A DNA stretch of 64,000 nucleotides from Fulvia fulva (taxonomy: Eukaryota; Ascomycota; Dothideomycetes; Mycosphaerellales; Mycosphaerellaceae): assembly GCF_020509005.1 (NCBI RefSeq), contig NC_063012.1, positions 4,154,001-4,218,000 of the forward strand. The letters are read 5' to 3'. This document shows, piece by piece, positions 24,970-34,808 of this stretch. The translations under genes were made by a program, and so were the position numbers. Position 1 is the first letter of the stretch; each line of letters starts with the position of its first letter. The notes under the pieces are model-generated. The model saw only the letters and a program-made list of their open reading frames with translations, did not search any database and had not been told where the DNA came from.

Positions 24970-25768
24970 TACTATAACGAGCCGACCACCCCGATTTCCT
25001 ACTACTTAAAGGGCAGCATCTAGCGCCGCTACTACTAATATCTATCGAACCTAACACTACCGAGGCTAATATAGTAGCCGATATAGTAGTAGCACCTACG
25101 TATATATACGAGGTAGGAAAGATCCTTAATATATATACCCGTAAGCGGGTAGGTAAGGTAAAGAAGGGGCATAAGCGTAAGGTAGATATATAGTATAAGG
25201 TGAAATAGGCTAGATATTAGAACGAGGAGGATAGTAAGACCTAGTAACCTATAGAGGATATACTTAAACACGTAGCCGCCGCTATTATAGACTTTCACTA
25301 TAACCGGCCGGAGTCGTCTACGCCTATAGGCTTCGTAGCTCTATCTAACTAGTCCCTACTAGCTACTAAGGTGCTCGGGCTTAATACGATTAGGGTCATT
25401 CCGAAAGACACCGTTATAAATAAGTCGCCTCGAGCCTTACCTCTAATAGAATCTGCTCCGCACATATTCGATACTCGAGTAGAGCCTATAGAGCCTATAA
25501 TAATACCTAACTTTGGTTATAAGGATTATACGCGAGTACTAGCCAAAGACAGACTTAGGTCTAGGGCAAGCTAGCTAACTAGGCAACATATTTCTCGAAG
25601 GAAGCCGGTCGAGGATAGTCTTAATAGAGCGAATACGATGTTATCGGATAACGACAGGGTACTAGAGGATGATTAGGCATTCGCGCGATTATAGAGCTCG
25701 ATAGGTAAGTGGCCTTATAAGGTAGATAACGCTTAGAGGACTAAGGCGTGTTTTGGGAGGGGGGATAC

Positions 25769-25952
25769 TATTCCGGGTAGCCCGCAACCCCCTACTATAG
25801 CTACGTCGGCCCGGCTAAACCGCGGACCTTCCGTATCGGGTTAGCGTAGCTTAGCTTTGCTTTATAACTTCGCCGCGCCTCGCGCTCCTCTTTCGTAGCT
25901 TCGTAGAACAATAACTATCTCGTTTAGACCCTATAATACGCGCGCCCTTACA
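25769..25952 (+). repeat. LTR of chromovirus B (3' LTR)
   Basis: A 184-bp LTR starting TATTCCGGG and ending CCCTTACA. The CA end is preserved here. It is followed by AATAT, which does not match ACTAG at the other end of B. Confidence 0.9.
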
Positions 25953-27370
25953 AATATAGGGTTACTATCTAAGTTAGTACTCGGGCGATTCTTCCTACCC
26001 TTACGACTACCGTCCTTACGGCTATTCTTACGGCCCTTATTACCGTCGTCCTCGTCGTCTAATAAGTCCGATAAATCCGGGTCCGACTTCTTCTTATTAG
26101 GTTTACCTCTATTTTGCCGACGCTCTAGTAACTCTTTAGACTCGGTTCGCTAAGGTAGTAGGTCTTACTTTTCCTTAGACCGGCTACGGTCCTTCTCTTA
26201 CTTCTTAAGCTTAGTAATACGCTTCTTAGCTACTACGAGCTTAGTCTCGGTCTCTACTAGCTTATTCTCCGCTACCTTATACTACGTACGATATACCTTC
26301 TTTATATCTTTAGCCCTCGTAAGCTCGTCTAGGTCGATAACGATAGTATTATCGCGCTTAGCAAGCTCTTCCTTTAGTCACGTAACCTCCTCTTCTAGGG
26401 ACCGTCTAGTCGCCTATTCCGTATCGATTATATCCTCGAGTCTGTCTATCTAGTCCTTAGTATCTTATACCTTACGGAGGTTAATACGGTTAGCTATATC
26501 GAGCGTAGTATTAAGTTTATACGTACGTTAGTAATCGGACTCGATATTATAGAGGATCTTATTGATCTACTAGGGATAGTCATTAACCGTCTTCTTAAAC
26601 TTGTCTATATTTAACCCGTTAAACGAGTCGAAGGCTTCCTAGAAGTTATCGATAGTGACCCTCCTCTTCCTCGGTACCTTAGTACCCTTATCTTCTATCT
26701 TATTCTCGATAAACTCCGCCCTATATAGGTTAGCTAAGTTTAGCTCTATCTCGACCGCCTCTTCCTTAATCGCCTTAAGTTAGTCGAACACCTTCTTATA
26801 CTACTTACGGTACTAGTTATTCTTATCGAGGAGCCTATTTACGATATCCTCTTTACGTCCTTAAGTCTACGTCGCCGGGTTCGCGCTATTATTATCGGGC
26901 GGATCGGACAGTAGGGTAAAGAAGGATAATCTATTAAGAACGCGCGATAAACGCGTCTATTAGTGTTCTCTATACTTACGCCTAGTACGCCGATACCGGT
27001 CTGTCTCGCTATTATTACTATATTAGCTATAATCTACTTTAAGGTACGACTTAGTAAGTACGATACCTAATCTTAGCACTTCCTCGTATACTATCGCGGT
27101 TTCTCTATAATCTCCCGAATATAGCTTCTCGTATCTCTCTATACGTTAGTAATAATCTATTTAAAGTATAATAAGTAGGTATAAGTACGTAGTTGGGTAA
27201 GGTATAAGTCGAATAGATGTTCTATCTAAGGGAGGCGCGGAGGGCGCGAGAGTTATATACGGGCGCTAAGCCGCTAGTCGGATTAGTTAGCGGGCGCGAG
27301 GTCTAGGTACGTACCCGCGGGTTTAAGTAAATATACGCCGGTACGGTGACACTATTACTTATATACTAGC
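25953..27370 (-). mobile_element. RIP-ruined gag-like retroelement remnant
   Basis: On the minus strand, several hundred bases (about 26560-25960) read in one frame as a Lys/Glu-rich, coiled-coil-like protein ending in a basic Gly/Lys/Arg/Asp-rich segment, interrupted by TAG and other stops. This resembles a retroelement gag, but no catalytic domain is present. About 27180-27370 is non-coding-looking and GC-richer, and could be a 5' leader. It is not a continuation of element C, which should follow B if B had simply inserted into C. Confidence 0.45.
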
Positions 27371-27443
27371 CTTATACCGGATCTCGTATATTATCTCTTA
27401 GTTATCTATCGACAGATAGATATACATCTTATATAGGGCCGTT
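27371..27443 (-). mobile_element. RIP-mutated fragment of copia gag
   Basis: About 73 bp align base for base with the gag region of the intact copia element around 23920-23990 (shared blocks such as CGGATCTCGTAT and CGACAGA). The differences are C-to-T or G-to-A. The fragment shows that an older copia copy was present and mutated. The intact LINE begins directly at its right end. Confidence 0.75.
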
Positions 27444-27460
27444 TATAGACGTAGTAAAAA

Positions 27461-28753
27461 ATGGCGACGACGACGGCAGTAGACGACCGAGAGCAAGGGG
27501 GAGACGAGTGGAGGACGCTCTGCAAGAAGGCGGAAGAGATGGTAGCGGCAGAAGAAGGGAGGTTTCCGGAGAGAGCACTGAAAGGAGTAATGAGCGAACT
27601 GCTCGGGGGACTGAAGGCGCTCAAACGACAAACAAGCACTACGATCAACATGGCAATCGAGGCAGCAACACGAAACGCAAGAAACAACCCTCAAAGAGAC
27701 CCGAGACAGACCCAGGGCCTAACGACCTGGGCAACAATCGCGAGCCAACCCACCCCCCCTCAAAGCACAGTACTACGAGTCCATATTACGGACCAGAAAG
27801 AGAAGGAAGAGATAGGAAAGATGACCGGGAGGGAGATAGTCGAGAAGATCGGAGTAAAGGGAATAGTAGGGGCAAGGGCAGACAACAAAGGGGTCAAGCT
27901 GTTTACAGCACACGTACAGGACAAGAAGGCCCTCGAAATAAACAAGGAGTGGACACTGAAGATCGGGAGCACAGCGAAAGTCTCCCATCAACAGTACATG
28001 GTAATTGCGCATGGGGTCCCACGAACCTTTGATACACAAAGGGATACACCAAACCTCCAGAGGCAAAACCAGGTAACAGCACCAGGACTACAGATCACAA
28101 AGACAGCGTGGGTCAAGAAGAAGATAGAGGAGGGCAAGAGGGCCTCCTCGCTGATCTTATGGGTTGCAACACCAGAGCAAGCGAACAAGGTCTTAGACCA
28201 AGGGTTGTACTGGGACTTTGAGAGGCTGGATGTAGAAATCCATCAGAGCAACCACAGAATCCTTCAATGTTTCAACTGTCAACAGTACGGACATATTGCC
28301 CCAAAGTGTAGCAAAGCCACACCAGTCTGCTCACACTGTGCTGGTGATCACGCGACCCAAGAGTGCCAAAAACGGAAGGAGGACACAAGATGCGCAGCAT
28401 GTGGGAGAAAACACCCGGCATGGTCAAACCAATGCCCAGTTAGACTATCAGCCCAGTGGAGAGCGCGGGAAGCAAGGGTAACAACACCAACCAGGTTCCT
28501 AGTAGGTGAACAGAAACAACCAGAGAGAACCACCCACCCGAATAAGAGACCCCGGCCACAAGAGGAGCCACAAATAGTGCCAGCAATAGGGAGACCAACG
28601 TTCTTGTACAAGGCAGCGCAGAGCAATGGACAAATGAGAATCAACCAAATGATAGGGAGCCAACCCCAAAGGGAAGAACAGGAGGAGGGACGGGAAAACC
28701 AACAGCAAGACCAACAGCAAGACCAAACGGACCCAGACACAAACATGTCCTGA
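27461..28753 (+). CDS. LINE ORF1, gag-like RNA-binding protein with CCHC knuckles
   Basis: A 430-aa protein that would coat the element RNA. The N-terminal third is charged and helical. The middle holds a 'WVKKKIEEGKRASSLILW' block typical of LINE ORF1 gag domains. Near residues 268-330 there are three Cys/His knuckles: CFNCQQYGHIAPKC, CSHCAGDHATQEC and a third CxxC..H..C. The C terminus is rich in Gln, Glu and Asp. The ATG lies in an A-rich context at 27461. The stop codon TGA (28751-28753) shares its last base with the ATG of ORF2, so the two are arranged as TGATG. The frame is fully open, with no RIP stops. Confidence 0.93.
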   Translation: MATTTAVDDREQGGDEWRTLCKKAEEMVAAEEGRFPERALKGVMSELLGGLKALKRQTSTTINMAIEAATRNARNNPQRDPRQTQGLTTWATIASQPTPPQSTVLRVHITDQKEKEEIGKMTGREIVEKIGVKGIVGARADNKGVKLFTAHVQDKKALEINKEWTLKIGSTAKVSHQQYMVIAHGVPRTFDTQRDTPNLQRQNQVTAPGLQITKTAWVKKKIEEGKRASSLILWVATPEQANKVLDQGLYWDFERLDVEIHQSNHRILQCFNCQQYGHIAPKCSKATPVCSHCAGDHATQECQKRKEDTRCAACGRKHPAWSNQCPVRLSAQWRAREARVTTPTRFLVGEQKQPERTTHPNKRPRPQEEPQIVPAIGRPTFLYKAAQSNGQMRINQMIGSQPQREEQEEGRENQQQDQQQDQTDPDTNMS

Positions 28754-31700
28754 TGCCTCACACTAACAGACTATCAATCATTCAGTATAATGTGAACAGA
28801 AGCAAAGACAAGGTCCAAAGGAGCTTTCTACAAGCCTTAGACCCGGAGGAACACCACATTATAGCAATACAGGAACCATGGATCAACCCACACTCTAGGA
28901 TTCCATCAACTGTGCGAGACCCGAGATACCACGTAGTAATAAACAGAACCGAGGGAGTCCCACGAACTTGTATCTATGTCAGTAAGAAGGTACTAGCAGA
29001 GGACTGGCAGGCCTGGCCGAGAACCGACAGGGATATCACCACAGTGCAGCTCAAAACAACTCAAGGCCAAGTCCTGATCCATAGCGTATACAACCCACCT
29101 CCAGAGTCCAGAAGCAGCACACAACTACACACGCTAGGAAGGCTCCCGGAAGCAATGGACCAACAAAACCACAACATCGTGATAGGAGATTTCAACCTCC
29201 ATCACCCAAAGTGGGGATCGGACTTCACCCCAGCACACCACTTCTTAGCAGGGAGGCTCATTGGTCAGATGGAAACAGCCCAAATGGACTTGATCACGCC
29301 AAAGGGAACAGAAACTTGGGCTAGAAACAACAGTTCTAGCACGCTAGACCTATGCTTCATGTCCCACGCCTTAACACGACGGGTAGAAAGCTGCACAGTC
29401 AATGACCAACTAGAGTCCTCATCAGACCACTATCCAATCCAAACCGACATCCAACTCACAGTTGAGGAGGAGAGGGAACCTGAGAGGAGGCTCTGCTGGA
29501 AGCAGGCCGAGTGGACACTAGTACAGCAGCGGCTAGAAGGCGAACTAGAACAGGTGAACATTGACAACATACACACAACGGAGGGGATTGACCAAGCAGT
29601 GGAGCAGCTGATAGAAGCTATGCAAAGGGCAGCCCAGGCCCATATACCTGAGAAGAGATGGTCGCTATACCAGAAGCCATACTGGACACCAGAGTGCACA
29701 GCCAAAGTCAAGGAGGCAAGGAGAGCAAGAAGGAGATGGGAGCAACGACGCACCCAAGCAAACTGGGAAGCCTATAACAACGCGTGCAAAGCAAAGAAGG
29801 CGCAGATCAGAAGAGACAAGACGCAGGAGTGGAGGTCAACTGTAGGGATGATCACAGAACACCCGGAACAAATCTGGAGACTAGCAGAATGGGCCAGGAA
29901 ACCAGACGAGGAACGAAACTCCCCGCCCCAGTTTCCCTCAATACAGGACCAAGACGGGGAAACGCAAACCACTCCGATAGGGAAAGCGAAAGCATTCGCA
30001 GACCACTTCTTCGGGACTCAGGTAGAGGCAGACCTAAGCAACATCCCAGGAACACACATTCCTCCGCCAAGGGAGGCTAACTGGCAAGTGTCTGCTATAG
30101 AGATCGGAAACATTATCAAGAAACTGAAGGGCAACAAAGCCCCAGGCCCAGACAAGATCCCTAACTGTTACCTAAAAGCTAGCAGCAGCCTTATCACTCC
30201 AGTGCTTGCGCCAATCTTTACCCAGTGCATGAAGCAGGGGTATTGCCCAAAGGCCTTTAGGCAATCACTGACTTGCGTCCTAAGGAAACCCCAAAAGGAA
30301 GACTATACCAAGTTGAAGTCATACAGACCAATTGCGTTGCTGAACACACTAGGGAAGCTCCTAGAGAAGGTCGTGGCTATAAGGCTCACCGGAATAGTAG
30401 AAGAACACAACCTCCTCCCGGCAACGCAAATGGGGGGGAGACAAAAGAGATCTACCCTCACAGCAGTCGAACTGATCACAGAGCAAATCAGACACATCTG
30501 GCACTATGGCAACAACAAGGTAGCCTCACTGCTTTCACTAGACATATCAGGGGCTTTCGACAATGTGTCCCACGCAAGGCTCCTACACATCCTCAGAATG
30601 AAAAGCATCCCAGCCTGGATAGTACACTTTGTGCAGTCATTCCTTAAGGACAGAACAACCCAGATCCTCCTAGGGTCCTTCAAAGCCCCGCAGACCCCAA
30701 TTGCGAACACGGGCATCCCACAGGGCTCTACACTCTCCCCAATTCTGTTCCTCCTCTTTATGGCCGACCTGACCCCACTCCTAGAAACAGCAAACACCTC
30801 AGCATCGGGGTTCGTGGATGACACAAATATCCTAGCGTGGTCGGGGTCCACAGAGGAAAACTGCGCACTCCTAGAGGAGAGACATAGACAATGCGAAAAG
30901 TGGGCAAGAGAGCATGGGGCAAAATTCGCACCGGACAAGTACCAACTTATCCATTTTAGCAAGGCAAAGACAAAACACAACTTGGCAGCACCAGTAAAAA
31001 TCCAGGGGTTCGAGACCCATCCTACAAGGGAACTCAGAGTCCTTGGGATATGGCTAGACCCGAAACTCAGCTGGGGACCACAAGTGAAGAAGGCGCAAGC
31101 GAGAGCGGACACCAACAGACAATCAATCGAGAGACTCACTGCGTCAACCTGGGGGGCGACCTTCACAAAGGCCCAGACCATGTACAAGGCCATTGTCAAG
31201 CCCGCAATGCTATATGGAGCAGCAATTTGGGCAGCGGAAAAACACATCCCGAAGAGAATTGAGGACCCCCTCAACAGAGCGCAGGCAGCCTGCCTAAAGA
31301 GAGTACTAGGGGCATACAAGTCAACCCCTCACAGGACAATGGAAATGGAATCAGGTACAGCCCCCATCAGGGAGTACCTCCAGGGCATGAGGTGTCAATA
31401 CGCAGAGAAGACATCAGCATACCCAGCCCAGGGAACCATCCAAGCAGCTACTCAAAGGATAAGAACCCAGTGGGAGAGGAGGAGAAGACCCAACCGGCCA
31501 CACATGATCCCACAGAAGGAAGCAGACCTAAAAACATCACAGGAAATCCTAGCAGCCCTTGAACAGAGAGAAGCTCTGAGGGAGCAAGCTAACACAGGGG
31601 ACAAAGGGAAAAAGAAGCAAAGCCAAGCAGAAAGGATCGCAGGTCACCTATGGGAAACGCGTTGGAACCAAAAACCGGTGAGGCCAGGAGCCCCACCAGC

Positions 31701-32154
31701 GGCCAGGACCTTCGGGAGGTATAACTACCTTATCTATAAAGACCTGAAGAGGGCGGAAGCAAGCATAGCTATCCAGATTCGCTCTGAGCACATTGGGCTG
31801 AGAGCATACTTGCACCAAAGAAGAGTCCCAGGATACGATTCCAAACGTTGCCCCTGTGGCTACCTATCCCAAAACCCGGAGCACATGGTGCTGAACTGTA
31901 CTAAGTGGGTAAAAGGGAGAAGCCAGTGGAGGGCGAAGGCAAGAGACAGGCAATACCAGGCCATCATCCAGGACAGACAAGATATAAGGAGAGTGACAAG
32001 ATGGATCCTTAACGAGGACTACCTAGAGCAATTCTCCCTAGCAGTAGAAACGGAAAGGTGGATAGAGAGGAGGGAGAGAGAGAGAAGAGCCGGGGAAACA
32101 GAAGGGAGAAAGGGAATCGAGAGGAGGACATCACTAGGGTTACGGGCAAGGTAG
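28753..32154 (+). CDS. LINE ORF2, endonuclease-reverse transcriptase
   Basis: A 1133-aa protein for target-primed reverse transcription. An APE-type endonuclease lies at about residues 1-230 (IIQYNVNRSK; AIQEPW; IGDFNLHHPKWG; SSDHYPI). A basic linker follows. Reverse transcriptase is at about 470-760, with SYRPIALLNTLGKLLEKV, LDISGAFDNVSH, GIPQGSTLSPILF and the catalytic FVDDTN. A thumb and C-terminal region carry a Cys/His motif, CPCGYLSQNPEHMVLNC (about residues 1030-1046). No RNase H motif was found. It starts at the ATG overlapping the ORF1 stop (TGATG), so it is probably translated by termination-reinitiation. All key residues are present, so the protein looks functional. Confidence 0.95.
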   Translation: MPHTNRLSIIQYNVNRSKDKVQRSFLQALDPEEHHIIAIQEPWINPHSRIPSTVRDPRYHVVINRTEGVPRTCIYVSKKVLAEDWQAWPRTDRDITTVQLKTTQGQVLIHSVYNPPPESRSSTQLHTLGRLPEAMDQQNHNIVIGDFNLHHPKWGSDFTPAHHFLAGRLIGQMETAQMDLITPKGTETWARNNSSSTLDLCFMSHALTRRVESCTVNDQLESSSDHYPIQTDIQLTVEEEREPERRLCWKQAEWTLVQQRLEGELEQVNIDNIHTTEGIDQAVEQLIEAMQRAAQAHIPEKRWSLYQKPYWTPECTAKVKEARRARRRWEQRRTQANWEAYNNACKAKKAQIRRDKTQEWRSTVGMITEHPEQIWRLAEWARKPDEERNSPPQFPSIQDQDGETQTTPIGKAKAFADHFFGTQVEADLSNIPGTHIPPPREANWQVSAIEIGNIIKKLKGNKAPGPDKIPNCYLKASSSLITPVLAPIFTQCMKQGYCPKAFRQSLTCVLRKPQKEDYTKLKSYRPIALLNTLGKLLEKVVAIRLTGIVEEHNLLPATQMGGRQKRSTLTAVELITEQIRHIWHYGNNKVASLLSLDISGAFDNVSHARLLHILRMKSIPAWIVHFVQSFLKDRTTQILLGSFKAPQTPIANTGIPQGSTLSPILFLLFMADLTPLLETANTSASGFVDDTNILAWSGSTEENCALLEERHRQCEKWAREHGAKFAPDKYQLIHFSKAKTKHNLAAPVKIQGFETHPTRELRVLGIWLDPKLSWGPQVKKAQARADTNRQSIERLTASTWGATFTKAQTMYKAIVKPAMLYGAAIWAAEKHIPKRIEDPLNRAQAACLKRVLGAYKSTPHRTMEMESGTAPIREYLQGMRCQYAEKTSAYPAQGTIQAATQRIRTQWERRRRPNRPHMIPQKEADLKTSQEILAALEQREALREQANTGDKGKKKQSQAERIAGHLWETRWNQKPVRPGAPPAARTFGRYNYLIYKDLKRAEASIAIQIRSEHIGLRAYLHQRRVPGYDSKRCPCGYLSQNPEHMVLNCTKWVKGRSQWRAKARDRQYQAIIQDRQDIRRVTRWILNEDYLEQFSLAVETERWIERRERERRAGETEGRKGIERRTSLGLRAR

Positions 32155-32343
32155 TCATAGGGTAACAACCATGACACTAGCGTACCCTGAAGGAAGGAGA
32201 ACGAAAGGACAAGACAGGAAAGAACGAGGAGGGCAAAGACGAGGAGGTTTTCATCCGTTAATCGGGTTTCCTACCTACACAAATAGACCTAAATAGCGAG
32301 AGACCTGCATAGGCCATAGGGCACTAAAACAGGCGAATGAATA

Positions 32344-32362
32344 ATCTATCTATCTATCTATA
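32344..32362 (+). repeat. TCTA-repeat tail of the intact LINE
   Basis: About four and a half TCTA units end the element in place of poly(A). Equivalent tails end LINE copy 1 (about 2136-2155) and copy 3 (about 39344-39354). Confidence 0.85.
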
Positions 32363-33445
32363 TACTAGCCTTTAATAGCGGGAAACCTCTAAGATCTAGC
32401 TCGAGTATATACTTAAGTATTACCCTCTCTTCTAGCTCTATAAGCTTCTTCGAATTAGGCTCGTAGTCACCCCGAGGAGGTCGTCTATTTAATCGATACC
32501 CTAGTATAGTTTAAGACGCGTCGTATACCTTTATAGTAAGTCGATTCGTAATTGTCGCGTCGCGTTTTATAGCCTAGATAGCTAAGGTCAGTTTGGCCTC
32601 GTTTAAAGACAATATACGCTATAATAGTAGTTATATAGCTATATCTATAGAAGTAGTACAGTTCTTAGCAAAAGTAGCCCGCTCGGTAGTATAGCTAGCT
32701 CGGTAGTAAAGCACGTTATAGATAATAATGTTATACTAAGCGTAATTAGGTTAGGTAAGAGAAGATATTATTTTATACTTATATACCTATACGGGTTATA
32801 ATTAGTTAGTATACCTTACGGGGAAGACTTCTAGTATACTCTCGGCTATTAAATATAATATCTTTTAGTAATCTTAGGTACTAAGTATAGATTATAATAG
32901 TTCTATAGATAAGCTACTAAAGGGTTCGAGCAAGAGCTAGTAATAAAGTACGTTACTAGCTAAGCTCTTAACTTTACTTCTAAAAATACTATCTAACGGG
33001 CCTACCTCTAATATTAGGCGGATCGCTTTATAAGAGTATATATTATAGCTAGCTAGACCCTTTAGCAAAGCGCCTAAAGCTAAATAGCGCCTAATAGCTA
33101 TCTACGGTACTAAAAGTACGCTAAGACGATACTACTTTCGATTATAATATAATATCGTAACTAGTAATCGATAATCCGGTAAAAGTGTATCTAGAAAACA
33201 TATTAAAGATCGATAACATTAGGCAACTCCTAGGCAATAGTAGCCTAGGCTACGGTACTAACGGCGCCTACGGCTCTATAGGCAAAGCTCCCCTAAGACA
33301 ACTAGTAGCAACTTATAGAGGACGTAAAAAGTATAGAAACTAACGATTAGCTCCTATACTGGTCTCTGTAGGTAATGATCACTTAGCTACGTACGGCGCT
33401 TGTACTGTCGTATTCCCGAGGGTAATAAGAAATAAGGACGACGTC
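32363..33445 (+). other. RIP-mutated stretch, not assigned
   Basis: About 1.1 kb of TA-rich, CA/TG-poor sequence with no open frame of note. It lies between the intact LINE and the recognisable part of LINE copy 3. Its right end may hold the start of ORF1 of copy 3. I could not match the rest to any element in the window. Confidence 0.5.
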
Positions 33446-34808
33446 CTAGGCGATTAGTAAGGCCACTAGGAATCAACACCCCTATAGCTAGGCATCGGTC
33501 GCGGCATCGATACTAGGCCCCCGCCTAACGTATAATGTAGTCACGAGCCGCATTGTAGTAAAGGAAGACTAGGCCGAAGTTACGAAGCTATCGAACAAGG
33601 AGCTCGCCTAACGAATTAACTAACTAGGGGTGGTCGTAGTGAACTAACAGTCTAACGGCACTCTATAGATCTATACTAGCTCTACTACTACTAGGAGGCA
33701 CCTAGAGGCATAGCTATAGTAGGCATCTAAGGTTACGGCATTAGCGAAGGTCTTAATAAAGCAATTTACGATCCTAGTCTACGACATACCTAAGGAGTTC
33801 GACCTAACTAACTAAGGTCACCTACGTACTCTCTAAGAGGACAACCCGGTCACTCTTAACTCTCTAATCTAGAAGGCGACTTGGCTCTATAGGAAATGGC
33901 TAGAAGGCAAGAAGGCCTCGGCGCTAATAGTATAGCTATAAGACGCGAAAGCGGCGGATCTAGCGATAGAACAAGGCCTAATCTAGCAATATAGCCTTAA
34001 GATAGTAGAAAAGTACTCCTTACTCTTTCGTGTCCTCTAATACTTCAAATACTAACAGTATAGACACTAAACCTACACGTATATAAACAAGTAGGCCTAC
34101 TCGAACTATATAGGAGACTATATATCTAGGGACTATATATCGGCTACGAGACGGTACGCGAACTGTCCGGGGTACTACCTATTATATAGCGCGGAATGCC
34201 TATAGCGGAAACTAGCGAAAAACAAGGCAATTATAAACAGAACCGTCGCCCTAAGATTCTACGGCGACCGTAAGGCTAGCCTATACCGGAACTAGCTAGC
34301 GGCGGTCGGGTATAAGCGCCCTAGGGCCGAGAATAATATAAAGGATACGTAACCTAGGGCGTACGGGAGGCTACGTACTCTACTAGCTACGGCGAGGGAA
34401 TCTAACTAGGCCCGGCTCCCCTTTAGTATATAGCCGATAGGCGTAGACTAGGACGCGCTAGGTAGTAGGATATAGGATATTATAGAGGAAATAATTATCG
34501 ATAACGATAACTAGCCTCGATACGCTTAGTATTATATAGTATAATATTAACTATAGTAAGGATATAGTCTAGAACTATTTCCTATACGAGGCGGACCCGT
34601 ACGTCTACTACGTCCTTATAATCTAGGAGCTATAGATTAACCCGTACTATAAGAGACTAACGACCTATAAGTTACTAGGCTATACGATATGCCTACGAGG
34701 CGACGGTAGACCCCGTACGTACTTCTATATTAGCAAGGACATACTAGAATCTGACTAGGAGGTAGTGTACTACGTAGACGAAGAAGGCGGGGGCGATATT
34801 ACCTTCCT
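33446..34808 (+). repeat. Tandem duplication, unit 1 (1363 bp)
   Basis: This segment of LINE copy 3 (ORF1 through the start of the endonuclease) recurs directly adjacent at 34809-36171 with a constant offset of 1363 bp. The junction shares the short sequence CTAGG. The two units share most TAG stops and differ at scattered sites, many of them C/T or G/A. Confidence 0.9.

Larger units (their letters stand above)
13197..25952 (+). mobile_element. Chromovirus B (Ty3/gypsy with chromodomain), RIP-damaged, split by a copia element
   Basis: Same family and LTR as A, on the opposite strand. Gag spans about 13450-15600 with a decayed CCHC knuckle near 15450-15515. Protease is at about 15640-16300. 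RT runs from about 16740 to 17330, with [14 protein letters not shown] sequence near 16800 and intact YLDD at 17089-17100. RNase H is at about 17540-17900 and integrase at about 18300-19100. A copia element occupies 19435-24969. The frame resumes after it with a chromodomain (YKVKWxGY-like block, about 25195-25225) and a tail ending at about 25575. A purine run (GGGAGGGGGGA) precedes the 3' LTR as polypurine tract. TAG stops are frequent. Part of the middle (about 15990-17660) keeps more CA/TG than the rest. Confidence 0.87.
27444..32362 (+). mobile_element. Intact LINE (non-LTR retrotransposon), copy 2
   Basis: This 4.9-kb element has two uninterrupted ORFs, a short 3' UTR and a TCTA-repeat tail. 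CA and TG are at normal frequency, in contrast to both flanks, so it has escaped RIP and is young. Only about 17 bp separate the copia fragment from the ORF1 start, so the 5' UTR may be truncated. Dead relatives lie at 1-2155 and at about 33446-39354. The overall plan (CCHC gag, APE-type endonuclease, RT, C-terminal CCHC) resembles fungal Tad-like LINEs, but no RNase H motif was seen. Confidence 0.93.

Noticed and set aside
27508..28032. 174-codon frame overlapping LINE ORF1
   Set aside because: Alternative frame of ORF1 made of Arg/Glu/Asn-rich shadow sequence; no independent evidence.
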